Assembly: GCA_037974665.1 (NCBI GenBank)
Contig: CM075775.1
Coordinates: forward strand, 34,495,652-34,559,651
Direction: 5' to 3'
DNA from: Ehretia macrophylla
Taxonomy: Eukaryota > Streptophyta > Magnoliopsida > Boraginales > Ehretiaceae
Length of the DNA: 64,000 bases
Positions within the stretch are counted from its first letter, which is position 1. Each line of letters opens with the position of its first letter. This document shows, one piece after another, positions 11,229 through 23,399 of this stretch. The translations under genes were made by a program, and so were the position numbers. The notes under the pieces were generated by a model. It worked only from the letters and a program-made list of their open reading frames with translations, did no database searches and was not told where the DNA came from.

Positions 11229-12639
11229 TTTTGTTTAGTTTAAACAAATGTCAATTCAGACCACAATTACACATGTACCCTTAATATTGAAACAAGTGTC
11301 GACGACCACTTTTACTTCTCAATGTTGCATTTGCGAGATTGCCCTTCTGGAAACATATCACATAGGAAATATCAATTCAAAAATTACCTTCGTACCCTCA
11401 CTCAATACCCGAGATCAGTCTTCTTCATCTCTTCCAAAAACAATTCTTCATCTCTAATGAAAACAACCCCTTCATCTAATTAGTGAAAAAAAACCCCCTT
11501 CATCTCTTAGATTTGAAAGAAACGTCTTCAACCACAACTTGTTCTTCTTCGTTTCGTTTCGTTACTTTTTTGTTATTTCTTGTTCTTTGTTGTTCGATCG
11601 TCTGATTCTTTAAGATGAATATGCATTGTTGTTGAGCTTCGTAGTATGTAAAAAAAATTGTTATTGCTCGAAGTATTTTGACTAACCACAACTTTCTTGA
11701 AGAAAAGTCTTCAAAAGAAAAACCCTTCATCTCTTGGTACCATTTACTTTGATATAATTAAGGGTTCTGTGAAGAGATATTCATGGTTGTTTTTTTTCAT
11801 GTGTTTTTAATGCTTATATGGTATGATTCTTGTGTTTGTAGAAAAAATAACATGATTTTCATAGTAATTTCATATATAAAAAAGTGTGTTAATTTTATAT
11901 ATGAAGTGAAAATATAAGCATAAATAATACGTACACCCTAACAGTTCTAAATGGACGATAAATAATACCTCATGTGTTTTTCATGTGGGGTTTTTTTATG
12001 CTTATATACCCCCAACCCCCAAACCTCTGATTTTAATTTTCATGTGTTTTTTATGCTTATATTTTCACTATTAGCTAGTCCTTCACTTGTTTTTCATCTA
12101 TTCTCAATCACTAAGTGCAAGGTAATTTTACATAACACGTATATCTAACGGTTTAAAATGGACGATAAATGAGCAAATGACTAAAGGACCACAAAATAAA
12201 AAGAGTCAGCAACACAAAATAAAACGAGCAACAAATGACACCCATCAACATGAGATGTAACAATTTACATGTTTCTTAAATTTTTGGTCCAACATGTACA
12301 ATATCGAAGCTTCCAATTTGATTAACTAAAAAAAAGAAAAATATAAGCTCACAATAAAATATTAATAATAAAATATCAAGCTACAAAAATAAATATCAGT
12401 ATTAGATCAACTAACCTGATAAATAATAATCCAAGCCTTGATCAATTTTTTTTTGACAAGAGGTATTCACACGAATGAGTTGCGTTTTATACAAGATACA
12501 TTAATTATGTTAGTTGACATTTATTGTGCTTTATTTATGAGATATTGACATTGATTTTAGATGATCTACTAAATATATTCCTTATATATACACATTTTGT
12601 CCTTCTTAAATCACATCCTTTGATTTGATATTTGTAATT

Positions 12640-12887
12640 GGGTAAAATATGCATATAGTCCTTATTATTTATACAGTTTTTTTAAGTTGGTCGTTAATAT
12701 TAAAAAAAAATTATATTAATCCCTAATATCAACAAAAATGATTCAAAATGACCTATATTGTTCAAAATTAATCAATTGAATCCCATTTATTTTCCAAAAC
12801 ACTTTATTTTAGTCCCCAAATAAGAATAACATGTGAGGACTAAATTAAATTTTTAGAAAAAAATAAGGACTATTTGCAAAATTTACC
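12640..12887. mobile_element. Foldback element F1 of the agtccctattgtt family
   Basis: The ends gggtaaaatatgcatatagt and the complement of actatttgcaaaatttacc are inverted. Each arm is built from imperfect copies of a unit like agtcctta-ttattta. No clean target duplication is seen. See F2-F6 for relatives. Confidence 0.6.
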
Positions 12888-13394
12888 TTTTACGCTAAGT
12901 AGAGTTGACTATATGAATATATCACATGATCAATTATCTTACAAACTAATTATATTAATGGTTGGATGTGTTGATGTTGATGAAGTACAAATGATAAAAT
13001 GTAAAGAGTGCTATGCAAATTTGTTTTTTTTTTTTTGTTTGCTACGTTGATTACATGCATGGTGTTATATTTTGAACCAAAAAAAAAAAAAAAAGAAACA
13101 AAGAGACTAACCCTAAATGTGGGGACAAGTTTTTTTAAAAAATTAAATAAATAAATAAATAACACTACATGGAACCTAATTTTATCATTTAAAATGACTT
13201 TTGTCTTTCCTCTCTTGTTCTTTTAAGTCATTTTACATATTTATTAATTTTTAGTCATGTCTATTTCAGTCATTTCATACATATTTTAGAGGCTTGGTTT
13301 CTAATTAGCTGATAAGTTTGTCCGCATGTGCACTGACACAGATCAGCCGCTTATGCATTTAATTGTCTATTTGGTTGCGGATATGCAACCGTAT

Positions 13395-13610
13395 AGTAGA
13401 AAAATCCATATGTTTGCACCATCTTGCCAAAGAGAATCTTGATTCGCAAAACGGTATATGATGAATTTGAGAATCCCAACATTATTTGAATCAGCCAAAG
13501 CTCTTATGCCGAGTCCTCCCTCAAGCCATTTAACTTTAGCTCCGTGGTGATTTTGATCCGTCCCTTTCCAAAGAAAATTTACCAGCTAAGAAAGCAAATA
13601 TTTCATTGAT
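13395..13610 (-). pseudogene. LINE reverse transcriptase fragment (thumb region)
   Basis: The minus strand is open from about 13580 down to 13405 and reads NFLWKGTDQNHHGAKVKW, then LEGGLGIRALADSN, then DSLWQ. The EGGLGIR and FLWKG motifs are characteristic of the C-terminal part of plant L1 reverse transcriptase, immediately upstream of the SWxWRKIL segment found at 11092 on the same strand. Confidence 0.7.
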
Positions 13611-14146
13611 ACCAAAATCGAATATACAAGAGTCTTCTTAAGTAACAGAACCTTCAAAACAAGAATTGTATTATCAATAATCTAAGCATTACAATAGATC
13701 GTATTCAAAAAATTGTTACAAGTAAGATGTTGACGAAAGTCCATATATTACTTGTTTTTTTTATTTTTTATTTTTTTTATTTTTTATGATATAATAACTT
13801 AACTGGCGGAACCTAATCACTAATTGGTAAACTCTCGAGTGTAGTGATATATCCCCACATATATATCAACTTAGTTAAGAGCAGAAGAGCAGTAAAAGTA
13901 TCGAATCCACAACTTTGTATAAGCTCTTTTTTATGTACTGTTTAATTGTATTAATTGTAATGTTTTTTTAACAAAGGAGAGAGATCAATTTCCAAGTATC
14001 TCAAATTATTTTTACGCTTCGTGTTGTTTAGAGTTTTCAGGGTGATTAAATTACTAATATTGATTCACAATGATATATTATTCTTGTTAAACATTTGGAC
14101 ACCAATAATAATGATAAGACATTGAAGACCTAAAAAAAACAAAAAT
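13611..14146. other. AT-rich spacer, no gene seen
   Basis: Probably further decayed LINE sequence on the right of the RT fragment, then ordinary AT-rich flank of the tRNA gene. No supported coding region. Confidence 0.4.
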
Positions 14147-14238
14147 TCCGACCTGCCGGATTCGAACCAGCGACCTAAGGATAGCTATTGGGTGGGTCCC
14201 ACTACAGTCCTCCGCTCTACCAACTGAGCTAAGGTCGG
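14147..14238 (-). tRNA. tRNA-Tyr (GUA) with a 19-nt intron
   Basis: The minus strand folds as a cloverleaf: acceptor CCGACCT pairs perfectly with AGGTCGG, discriminator A at 14147, D arm AGCTCAGTTGGTAGAGC, anticodon stem GAGGA/TCCTT, loop CTGTAG-A with anticodon GTA at 14203-14205, and T arm GGTTCGAATCC. The intron tgggacccacccaatagct (14183-14201) sits one base 3' of the anticodon, as in nuclear tRNA-Tyr genes of plants; mature length is 73. A pol III terminator of T residues follows at 14141-14145. The gene looks functional. Confidence 0.96.
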
Positions 14239-15522
14239 ATTGACGTTCAGTCTATATCCAAATGCATAACATGGTTTGGGAATGGACAACAATTTTTTTT
14301 TTTTGGGTTGTTTGGAGGAGGGTAGTTAAAGTCAAAATACTCTATGAGTTTATCAGCAAATTGAAAACACCCCCATTAATTTTTACTTTTAGTCAAATTC
14401 TCCTATGTCAAGTCATTTGACTAGCAAATTTTTACATAATGAATATTATGCACATGATTCAAATAGTTAGTAAGATGTGTTGAAATTAAAACTTATTGTT
14501 GTACTTGATTAATTGCTCTTTGTTATTCGAACCGAATAGTTTATTTTTGTAATTTTTTAATTGTTCTTTAATATATTAATTCTAGAGAAATATATTATAT
14601 TTAATATTTATACATAACTTTATATATAATCAAAATTTATATTATAACGACTGTTGTTAGAATCCAAGTTGAAAAAAATAATGGAAGTACAACAATATAA
14701 GTAACTACAACTACTATCATTAGAATGCCCTCACTCAAGGATTTTCATACAACTAAAATATATGATTTTAATTTAACAAGAACATGAAATTGCCTAGATA
14801 ACACCCAAGATAATCGATTAAGACTAAATTGTATCTTATAACAAAGCATAGTGGGTTACAATAATAAGAATTAACTAATAAATTGAAAAGAATAATCGAT
14901 AATATCTACTTTGCATAAATAGTAGATGGAAAATATAAGGAAATTTTTCATGGATTATCTCTAAAGTATTACAGGAGTTATTTTTGAGAATATACATATG
15001 GAACATGGGTATAATCATCAATATATAAAAAGTATAATCGTCATTGGAATATGGGGCAATATTTTGTGACGAATATTTTTTGCGATCATCGTTCTAATTA
15101 AAATTAGCAATAAAACCTTCTAGAAGCACCTAACTGACTATCATTCTAGGGATATTTTGGAGGCACTATGTGCTAGCTAGGGTTTCAAGTCGTGCCTTAA
15201 GAGAAGTGAGATCCGAATTTTACTATGAAGTTGTTAGAGATTCAGATGAATATCAATCATTCCCGGATTTTTCTTTGCATTTTGAAGTGGTAATTCTAAC
15301 CTAACTAGACTTCTTACTCACGCCCACTCTCCAAGCTAGCCATCATTTACTTATTTTCCTCTAACAACTTATTTGCCTATGTTGTCTTCCCCCTTCTTCT
15401 TCTTCTTGTCTTCCTTCTACTCCATTTCACATTTTCTCGACATTTTTTTGCTTGTAAGCCGAGTAATACTTTAGGTCACCACTACATTTATTGAACTATT
15501 TTTTCTATACTGAACTCAGAAA
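14239..15522. other. Intergenic; possible short exon-like stretch near 15190-15290
   Basis: Mostly AT-rich and featureless. At 15187-15290 a plus-strand reading frame (SSRALREVRSEFYYEVVRDS then DEYQSFPDFSLHFEV) ends at a plausible donor (gaagtg|gtaatt). A plausible acceptor (gaactcag) lies just before G1. I cannot tell whether this is an upstream exon of G1 or an unrelated relic. Confidence 0.3.
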
Positions 15523-16305
15523 ATGGAGAGTTTCTATTCATCGGCATCAAAAGAACTAGATCACGAGAGTCAAAGTGAAGATCAAATTGTTAATCTTTCA
15601 CTTTCAATCTCACCAATATCATCATCACCCCTAAATCCACCACTAATTCAAGATATATCTTCTCCTATAGTCTCAAAACTCCAACCTTCAACACCATTGT
15701 TAACACCACCAATCTTGCCACCACAGCCACTTGAACTGTCTACAATTCAGCCACATGGCGATGCTAAATCGCTTCGTACGCGTGCGCGGCGACGGCCTCC
15801 CTCTCTCGGGCCAGGAAAGAGCGAGACAATACCTGCACCATACCCTTGGGCAACCACGCAACGTGCCACAGTGCATACTCTCAATTATCTGTTATCTAAA
15901 GGCATAAACACCATTAATGGTGAAGTTCAATGCAAAAGATGCGAGCAACAATATGAAATTACTTATGATTTGCAGCAAAAATTCATGGAGGTTGCTGCCT
16001 ATATTTCGAAGAACAAGGTTGCTATGCACGATAGGGCGCCTGCTGCGTGGATGAATCCAGGCCTGCCCGATTGCAAGTTTTGTGAACAAAGTAATTGTGT
16101 TAAGCCTATTGTTGATAAGAAGAGGTCCATCAATTGGCTATTTTTGCTTTTAGGTCAAATGCTGGGATGTTGCAAGCTTTCTCAATTGAAGTATTTTTGC
16201 AAGCATACCAAGAATCACAGGACAGGAGCAAAAGATCGAGTTCTATATCTTACTTACCTAGGGCTGTGCAAGCAACTTGATTCTGATGGACCTTTTGATC
16301 GATAA
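15523..16305 (+). CDS. G1: DUF7086-type protein, N-terminally shortened
   Basis: 260 residues, subgroup I of the cluster. Residues about 106-260 form the conserved domain: PYPWATTQRATVH at the start, a first CxxC (VQCKRCEQQYE), a second CxxC (LPDCKFCEQ), the hydrophobic block INWLFLLLGQMLG, then LKYFCKH and a GPFDR end. The two CxxC pairs are kept in every copy here, so a zinc-binding fold is plausible; the molecular role is unknown. The start MESFYS corresponds to an internal position in G2-G4 (after RTTR or similar), so G1 lacks the Pro-rich and LxLxL region; it retains NLSLSISPIS. It also lacks the promoter block shared by G2-G4 and G6-G7. It may be expressed from another promoter or have an unrecognised 5' exon. 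It supplies the empty site for the MITE inside G2 (ttcaagata at 15647-15655). Confidence 0.75.
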   Translation: MESFYSSASKELDHESQSEDQIVNLSLSISPISSSPLNPPLIQDISSPIVSKLQPSTPLLTPPILPPQPLELSTIQPHGDAKSLRTRARRRPPSLGPGKSETIPAPYPWATTQRATVHTLNYLLSKGINTINGEVQCKRCEQQYEITYDLQQKFMEVAAYISKNKVAMHDRAPAAWMNPGLPDCKFCEQSNCVKPIVDKKRSINWLFLLLGQMLGCCKLSQLKYFCKHTKNHRTGAKDRVLYLTYLGLCKQLDSDGPFDR

Positions 16306-18133
16306 CCTAAAAGGGTAGTTCGATGCAGAAAGTTTTTGCTATGCGTGGATTTAAAGAAAGCCAGACTAACTTTAGAGTTTATTTTATGTCGTCTTATTTT
16401 GCATTTTTGCAAGAGGTTTGAACTTTGATCAATAATCGAATTGGTCTCTAATTTGTAATTCCAGTTGGTATTAGGTGCTAACTTTTAGTTAGTGATTGTT
16501 GAAAGAATTTGAATTTCCGATTAGAACCAATTAATAATTAGATGTCTGTGTTTAATCTAAGGACTAGTAGTATTGATGATTTTTTACAAATTGCACAGAA
16601 TGATTTGAACTCAAAACGTTTAATTATATTATAATAAGTTATTATCCGATCATTCTACCCAACTCAGTGAGTGTTCCAAGAAATTTGATTCTTTGCAAAG
16701 TTGAGAGGCAGATTGGCGAATGTTTTCACCTATGTGTTTTCCATTTCCTCCATTTCCTAATAAATCTTGAGCCTAGCTGTCTTGAACTATATTTCAATTC
16801 TCTTTTTGCTATTGAACTCTTCTGTTGAGGTATATGTATATATATGTTGAATTTCATATGTCCAACTTCTTGTTGCTGTTGTTGTTGCATTTTGGTACGT
16901 TCGGTATAGCTCAACCACAATATATAAAGATCAATGAAGCAGCACTTTGATGACCCAAATCTTTGTAATTTCTAAACTATTGTAATTATATTTCAATTAT
17001 ATATGAAGCCTGTAGCTAAAAATGAGATGACTCCCAACAAAAATGTATTGTTTCATTTAATTCATATAGCTAAAAGTTTAGAAGACCCGTATAAAAGTGG
17101 TGAAACGTCTCATAAATTTATTTATGTTTAAACTGAGCATAGCAAATTTAACTCCATATATAATCACATTAATTATATACTTCAAGAAACGAATTCTATG
17201 GTGGAGCTTTCCAACTGCTGAATCAACCTAAAATTAGATAATCAATCTGCACATTAATTAATTTCCCGATAAACATGATATCTTATGTAGTCTGGATGTC
17301 TTTCTAATTTCCGGATCATCCAAACTACGTCATCGTTCTACAAGTTGTCTTCAAAACTGGTTAGCTATGTGAGCCGAGAGCGTTATTTTGAAGTATCATT
17401 GGAACATATATATAAATGAGTGCTTATGTGTAATAAGAAATAATTAGTAATGGGAAATAAATGAGTGTTAATTTTGGCTTCTACCTCGAATTTTTTGATC
17501 TCTAGATAATGCACAATTTTTCTTCAAAGACTTTGATTTCCCTGAAAAATAGTGTTGAAACCTCTAATTAGAGAAACACTAACATACTAGTTAATAATAT
17601 CATTTCGTGGGCGCAAACAACATTTGCACAAAGCGTATGTGCAAGAATGAAATCACCGATACTGTTAGAGACAAGTAATAACAATCAATCTAAGAGACGT
17701 CTCAATTCTTCTATCCTTTGCAAGAAGTAAGAGCAACGATTGTGATAGGTGTTCTACAGTAATGCATCTAAAGAGTTGATAAAAAAATTTAATTGAAAAA
17801 TCAATTTGTCCATCCATTTGTCTCATAACAAACGTGACTCGCTTGAAAACCCGAATATCTCTTATCCTGGTAATTGATCATGCCTGACGTTAACAATATG
17901 TTCGGCCTGATTCTACTTTCATATATATTTCAAGAAATTGGAATCAAATAGATTACTGGTTTTATTTCTCAGAAATAAACTTTTCTGATTAGCCAACCAA
18001 TTCATATAGAGCTCTTTATAAATAACAGCTTTCTTATGCTCATAGCTATAAGAAAGCACGTAGAGACATCTCAGCACCTCTATAGTTCTGTTCTTATTGT
18101 TATCAAAGCACCCCCAAGATAATTTCCATAGCC
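16306..18133. other. Spacer between G1 and G2
   Basis: The first 300 bp align with the downstream flanks of G2, G3 and G4 (ggtattaggtgctaactttt and following). The last 450 bp (about 17690-18133) are the G2 promoter, closely matching the G3 upstream region at 31500-31950. Nothing coding is seen between. Confidence 0.5.
17988..18060 (+). promoter_or_regulatory. G2 core promoter, cluster consensus
   Basis: gattagccaaccaattcata, then a TATA box tataaata at 18017-18024, then acagctttcttatgctcata. The same arrangement precedes G4, G5 (minus), G6 and G7, so it is the ancestral core promoter of the family. Confidence 0.6.
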
Positions 18134-18749
18134 ATGAAGCGAAACTTATTCCATTTCCAAAACCTTAACCAAGAAAACATCCAAGAACAGCGGTTCAGCA
18201 TCACCGGCTACCAGAAAACGCCGCCGCCGCCACCACCACCACCACCACCACAAGAGCCACAACAGGCTGAAGAAACTCTTGACCTCCGGTTAAGCCTCGG
18301 TTACAACCATCCAACGCCACCACCACCACAAGAGCCACAACAAGCTGAAGCAACTCTCGACCTCCGGTTAAGCCTCGGTTACAACCAGCCAACGCAAACT
18401 CCACCACAGCCACAACACGCTGATGACACTGCATCTTCATCACCTCCTAGTGAAACAAACCAACAAGATCAAGCAATGGCTCTGGCAGATCCATCTTCAT
18501 ACCCCATAAACACCCTTCAAAGCATACGACAAAGCCACGCAACATCAAGAAACCATCCACGTTTTCAAGAAATGTACTATCAAGAATGCGCCATTGCTTT
18601 ACCACCAAGAACTACGAGAATGGAGAGTTTCTATTCATTGTCTTCAAAAGAACTACATTATCACGAGGGTCAAAATGGAGATCGACTTGCTAATCTTTCA
18701 CTTCCATTCTCACCTATCTTACCTGCAAAAAGTGCAGCATTTCAAGATA

Positions 18750-19172
18750 GGGTACATAGCGTATTATCGCTCTGTGTTTTGCTAAAAATGTATAATATTC
18801 CCCTGTGTTTTAAAAATTAACTGATTGCCTCTTTGTGTTTTACTAAAAGTGCACAATACCCTCTTGTGTTTTAAAAATTAGCTGATTACCCCCCTGTGAT
18901 TTGCTAAAAGTAGCTGATTGCCTCCTTGTGTTTTATAAAAATAGCTGATTGTCCTTTTATATCTTCTAACAAAAGCATTAATTTTTAAAAAGCACAAGGT
19001 GATAATTAACTAATTTTATAAAGTACAGGGAGGTAATCAGCTAATTTTTAAAATACAGGGAAATATTGTGTACTTTTAGCAAAACACAAGAGGGTAATCG
19101 GCTAATTTTTAAAACATAGAGAGATATTGTGTATTTTTAACAAAACACAAGGAGTTAATATGCTATTTACCC
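18750..19172. mobile_element. Foldback MITE in G2, Mutator-type TSD
   Basis: Inverted arms of about 200 bp begin gggtacatagcg and end with the complement of gggtaaatagca. Each arm repeats the phrase ctgtgttttgctaaaa several times. The flanks ttcaagata (18741-18749) and ttcaacata (19173-19181) match at 8 of 9 bases. G1 has the uninterrupted site ttcaagatatatcttctcct at 15647. The structure (repeat-built arms) resembles the MULE end at 3429 in style but not in sequence. Confidence 0.82.
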
Positions 19173-19299
19173 TTCAACATATTGCTTCTCCTATAGCCAC
19201 AAAACTACTTCAACCTTTAGCATTATCGCTAACACCACCAATCTTACTCGACAGCCACTTGAAGTGTCATCACTAGAAAAATAGGGAATGGCGACATAC

Positions 19300-19740
19300 G
19301 TTTTCTGTCACTATTCTGTCGCTAAATTTAATTAGCGACAGAATCCCGTCACAAAATGACTGTCACAAATAAGTTCGTCGCTAAATTAAGTTTTCGTCAC
19401 TAAATCTATCGATATTTAGCGACAATATGGTTCATCGCCTTTGCCGTCACTAAATAACAACATCAGTAGTTTGTCACCAAGTTCGTCGCTAAATAGCGAC
19501 GGATTGTGACAAAAATAATACAATCGCTAAAATCGTCACTAAATAGTGATATACTGTTACGGTCACTAGAGCCATTACTAAATAGCGACAGACTGTTACG
19601 GTCACTAGAACCGTCACTAAATAGCGATAGACTATTTTAGTCACTAGAACCGTCACTAAATAACGACAGACTGTTACGATCACTAAATCCGTCACTAAAT
19701 AGCGATAGTAGTATTTTAGTCACTAATCCATCGCTTTTTA
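19300..19740. repeat. Left subterminal array of the CACTA element
   Basis: About eight imperfect units of roughly 40 bp, core ctaaatagcgacagactgtt and acggtcactagaaccgtca, in one orientation with inverted submotifs (gtcgctaaa and its complement). Such arrays bind the element-encoded protein in En/Spm. Confidence 0.75.
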
Positions 19741-20647
19741 TCGATTACAAAAGTTTGTCTTTGAATAAAAATTTTAATTCAATTTATTAATATTTATTAA
19801 GATTAATTTTTTATTTTTAAATAAAAATAATACTAAAGAACAATAAACAAAAAAATATATTATATTATACTAATTCGTAAATAATATTTACATTACACAA
19901 ACTACAACAATAGTTTTACAATTGTAATACAAAATATTTATATTATAAAAATAAAAATTGTTTCACAAATAGCTAAAACTAATTCTTCTAATGTTCACAT
20001 TACAATTGACGCTGGCTACAATAAAAATAACTAATTGTTAATAACTAAAACTAATCGTACAAAATAACTAATCTTTAATTAGACAAAATAAAGTCGTAAC
20101 ATTGAATTTGTCTGGATCTCGGCCTCGTGTTCACAAAAAAATTGAAAATACATCTTCAGCTAACAGAAGTGATATAAACTACAGAACTGAAAGCAAGAAT
20201 GTTAGATTTCTTACTAGACATGTACTACACAATTGAAAATGAGTAAACTATAAGAAAATAAATTCAATTATCCTACTATCTCTTTATAATGATTCAAGAA
20301 ATTTCCTAAAGTAGATGAGTTTACTAATTCCACCCTATCATGTCCAGTAACACCCAAGACATGGTCCCGAGACACTTAATTTCTTCATAAATCACAACTA
20401 TTAATGCAAAACCAACCTTTATTTAAGACTTTAAGATAAATCTAACAGCGGTAAAGAATGCAATAAGGAAGCACAAAATATAAGCTCTCAATAATCTCAA
20501 TCTCTCCTAAAATACTTCTCCGAGAAAAGAAAACAGTTGTTTGAAGTTTCATCTAGAACTCCAAAAATTTCGGTATAACTATCAATATAAAACTTCAAGA
20601 AAGAGAAGTAACATTTTAAATAAACAACATCTAAAAAAGAAGGCTTA

Positions 20648-21357
20648 CCTTAAGCACATTATCTACTTTTGCATTTTTCATATTATGTGTGGCATTTGTA
20701 CATTGTAGATAAGCCTCCCTAAAAGCATCTTTTGATATCCTGCATCAACACCCAACCATATTAACAGAAAGATCAGTTATCAACTGTATAATCTAGAAAC
20801 TCCATTATTCATTAGGTACCAGAAAACATTAAATACAAAACTAATCTCTTTGGTGTGTAAGAGTAGAAATGGAATGATTCTGTTAAGAGTTATTTCAGTC
20901 TTTTTTTCTTGGAGGTGGGGGAAAATTATAAATGGAGATGGAATAAGTAACGAGCAACCAACTTAAAGCAAGACCAGGATCATTAAGTAAAATTCAGAAA
21001 TTAAGGATATAGAGGAGGATACAGAAGTGGACAACTGTAAAGACTTGGGTGATGAATTTGGCACGTTTGACACTTACACTTCTTGCACACTTTGAACCAA
21101 GTCCGTTGTTATAGAGTTTGAATATCACATAGTAACATAGAAGATGAGCATTAAACTAATTATAAATCAAGCAAAAATTGAACCACTATTTACTTTATGA
21201 CTATATGACTTAGTAACATAATTATAAGAAAATATATTATTTCATCAAACAAAGGTGTGCATAAGTCAAGATTTAGCCATTCACATATTACCTTCTCCTG
21301 TTGATCTTCTATATAAGACAACCGGCTTCCTTTTTTGCATGAGAAACATCTCAGTTA
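20648..21357 (-). pseudogene. Candidate captured host-gene exons inside the CACTA element
   Basis: On the minus strand two exon-like blocks have good splice borders. One (about 20742 to 20650) is preceded by gatgcag and followed by gtaagc and is open in one frame (ISKDAFREAYLQCTNATHNM and on). The other (about 21357 to 21292) follows ttttaag and precedes gtaatatg, open as VTEMFLMQKRKPVVLYRRST. I do not recognise the parent gene. The blocks could be pieces of the element's own lost gene instead. Confidence 0.35.
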
Positions 21358-23399
21358 CTTAAAACAAAAACTTGTCATTTGCCCTGACAAAAAAAAATAA
21401 AAATAAATAACCTGTCATTTGCAACCTTTACAGTATAATAAAATAAAACAAAAGAGCGGTAGCAATCAGTGGCTTGGTTAAAATTATTTTCTTTTGAAAA
21501 TAGCATTGAGTTACAAAAACTTCCTTGAAAATACATATCATGGTAACTTCCTTCAAAACATGATGATAGCATGCATTTTTAAGTAACTGATTCCAAACAT
21601 CCAGTGCTTAAAAGTAATATGAGCAGTATAATAATAATAGGTAATATTTTGTCAAACTTCCTGGAAATACTTATTTATCTCTCTAAGACATTACCTCGAC
21701 CACTTGGTGCACAGAAGTTAAGAGTCTCTCTAAGACAAAGCTCCTTACCTCACACCCGTAATCTAGCTCACGTATTATATACATATATAACTAATAACTA
21801 AAAGATATATATACATCATATATATACTTAACACACAGGCAGCAACACAGATTCTTCACCACAATCATACCCATTTTATAACTCTCTCTTTATTATTAAG
21901 ATTCCATAAATTAATTAGCCCTCACAGTTGTATCCAAAAATTCATTCATTTGTTAACAATTCTCTGATTAAATCCTAAACAAAATTGAGTTTGTGCACTA
22001 TATGTATAATCTCTATATATACACATGTACCCAAAACAAGAAAAAGCTTAAAAAGGTTGCTCCTCACCCGAATGAAGGCTGCCAGCTTGCAGGACTTTTC
22101 TTCTCTCAACTTTTCTCCTTCTCTTTCTCTCTATCGATTTCTCTTTCTTTCCCTTTCTATGATCGATCTTTATATCTCCCTCTCTTTATTTTTTTTGTTT
22201 GTTTCTTATCTTTTAATACTCCATCTCTCATCACCACTTTGCAAGAACAGTTATGGAATCAAATTAAAGACAAAATATAGAAAAAAAGAAGCTATATACT
22301 AAAGATTGAGAGCAAGAAAGATGTCCATTAACTACAGCTCATACATTATTTCAGGCCTAAAGGAACCAAAGAAAATAAAACTTAAGTTCGAACACATTAA
22401 ATTGCATTTCCTTAATCTTAACTTTCTCTTTCCTTAGTTTCTTCTTCTTTCTTTACATTTTCTTTATTTATTTGCTAGCTGCATAATTAATGACATGCTA
22501 ATCTAACACATGTACTCCCCTTTATTACTCACTACCTCACAAATACACTCACAGGCTTATACAACACCAACCACACAACCTTCACATACAACAGACACAC
22601 ACGGTACACACATATCACATACCACACCCTATATTTATAATACACACAATCGGCTACTCACAGGTGCACTCACTCACCCGATTAATACACACACCCAACG
22701 TCATACCCATTTCATAATTTTCCCTCTTTGTTCTTAAAGTTTCACAAATCAAATTGTCAGCAAGCTTATACCAAATAAAGAAGTGAAAAAAAGCATAAGT
22801 AGTCACCAAATCACATATGTAATCCAATAAATAACGAAGTTGAACATAAAAAGAATCATGATTACTTTATAATACAACTTAAAACAAAAAAAGTTAAGCT
22901 TGGATTTCAAAAAAAAGGACTGGAATTTCAGAAAAAAAAAAAAAGAAAGAAACTTCACCTCAAACTATTAGGTTCGTGTTGATGGAGTAAACTACGTTTC
23001 AGCACCTTTACGCATTACCGGCAATGAAAAATCGCCATCGGGCATCACAGGTAGCAATAGCAACGATGAGATCTTTGTCTTTGTTGGGTGTGGGTATATT
23101 TCTTCTTATGTGATGCTTAGAAGAGAAGAGTATGTGTTTTAGGTGAATCTATGTGTACTAACCTTTTCAAACAAAGCTTTCCCGGGCAATAAATTGGTAA
23201 AATGCTTTTTTATTTTCCCCCAACCGTCCTTATCATCACTAAACACCTAAAATTACAACATGTAGCTTTTAATCTTTTTATTGTTTGATTTTTATTCTAT
23301 TTTTAATCTTAAGTTTTCATAAATTATGGCCACGCCCCAACTGATAGGTTCATGATTATATAATACTAATTTTCATGCCTCAACTGATAGGTTCATGCT

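Larger units (their letters stand above)
11126..13394. other. Sequence separating two halves of a LINE; no gene seen
   Basis: About 2.3 kb of AT-rich DNA interrupts LINE coding sequence that should be nearly contiguous. It contains a 31-bp palindrome (11198-11228), several cttcatctct repeats (11420-11740) and a foldback element (12640-12887). I find no credible coding region, terminal repeats or target duplication, so the nature of the inserted DNA is unknown. Confidence 0.45.

Noticed and set aside
18201-18443. Val/Ala-rich minus-strand ORFs opposite the Pro-rich repeats (also at 32029, 35065 and 42466)
   Set aside because: They are the mirror of CCA/CCG proline codons and have no independent support.
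22510-22737. Thr/His-rich 75-residue ORF
   Set aside because: Comes from CA-rich low-complexity DNA inside the CACTA element.
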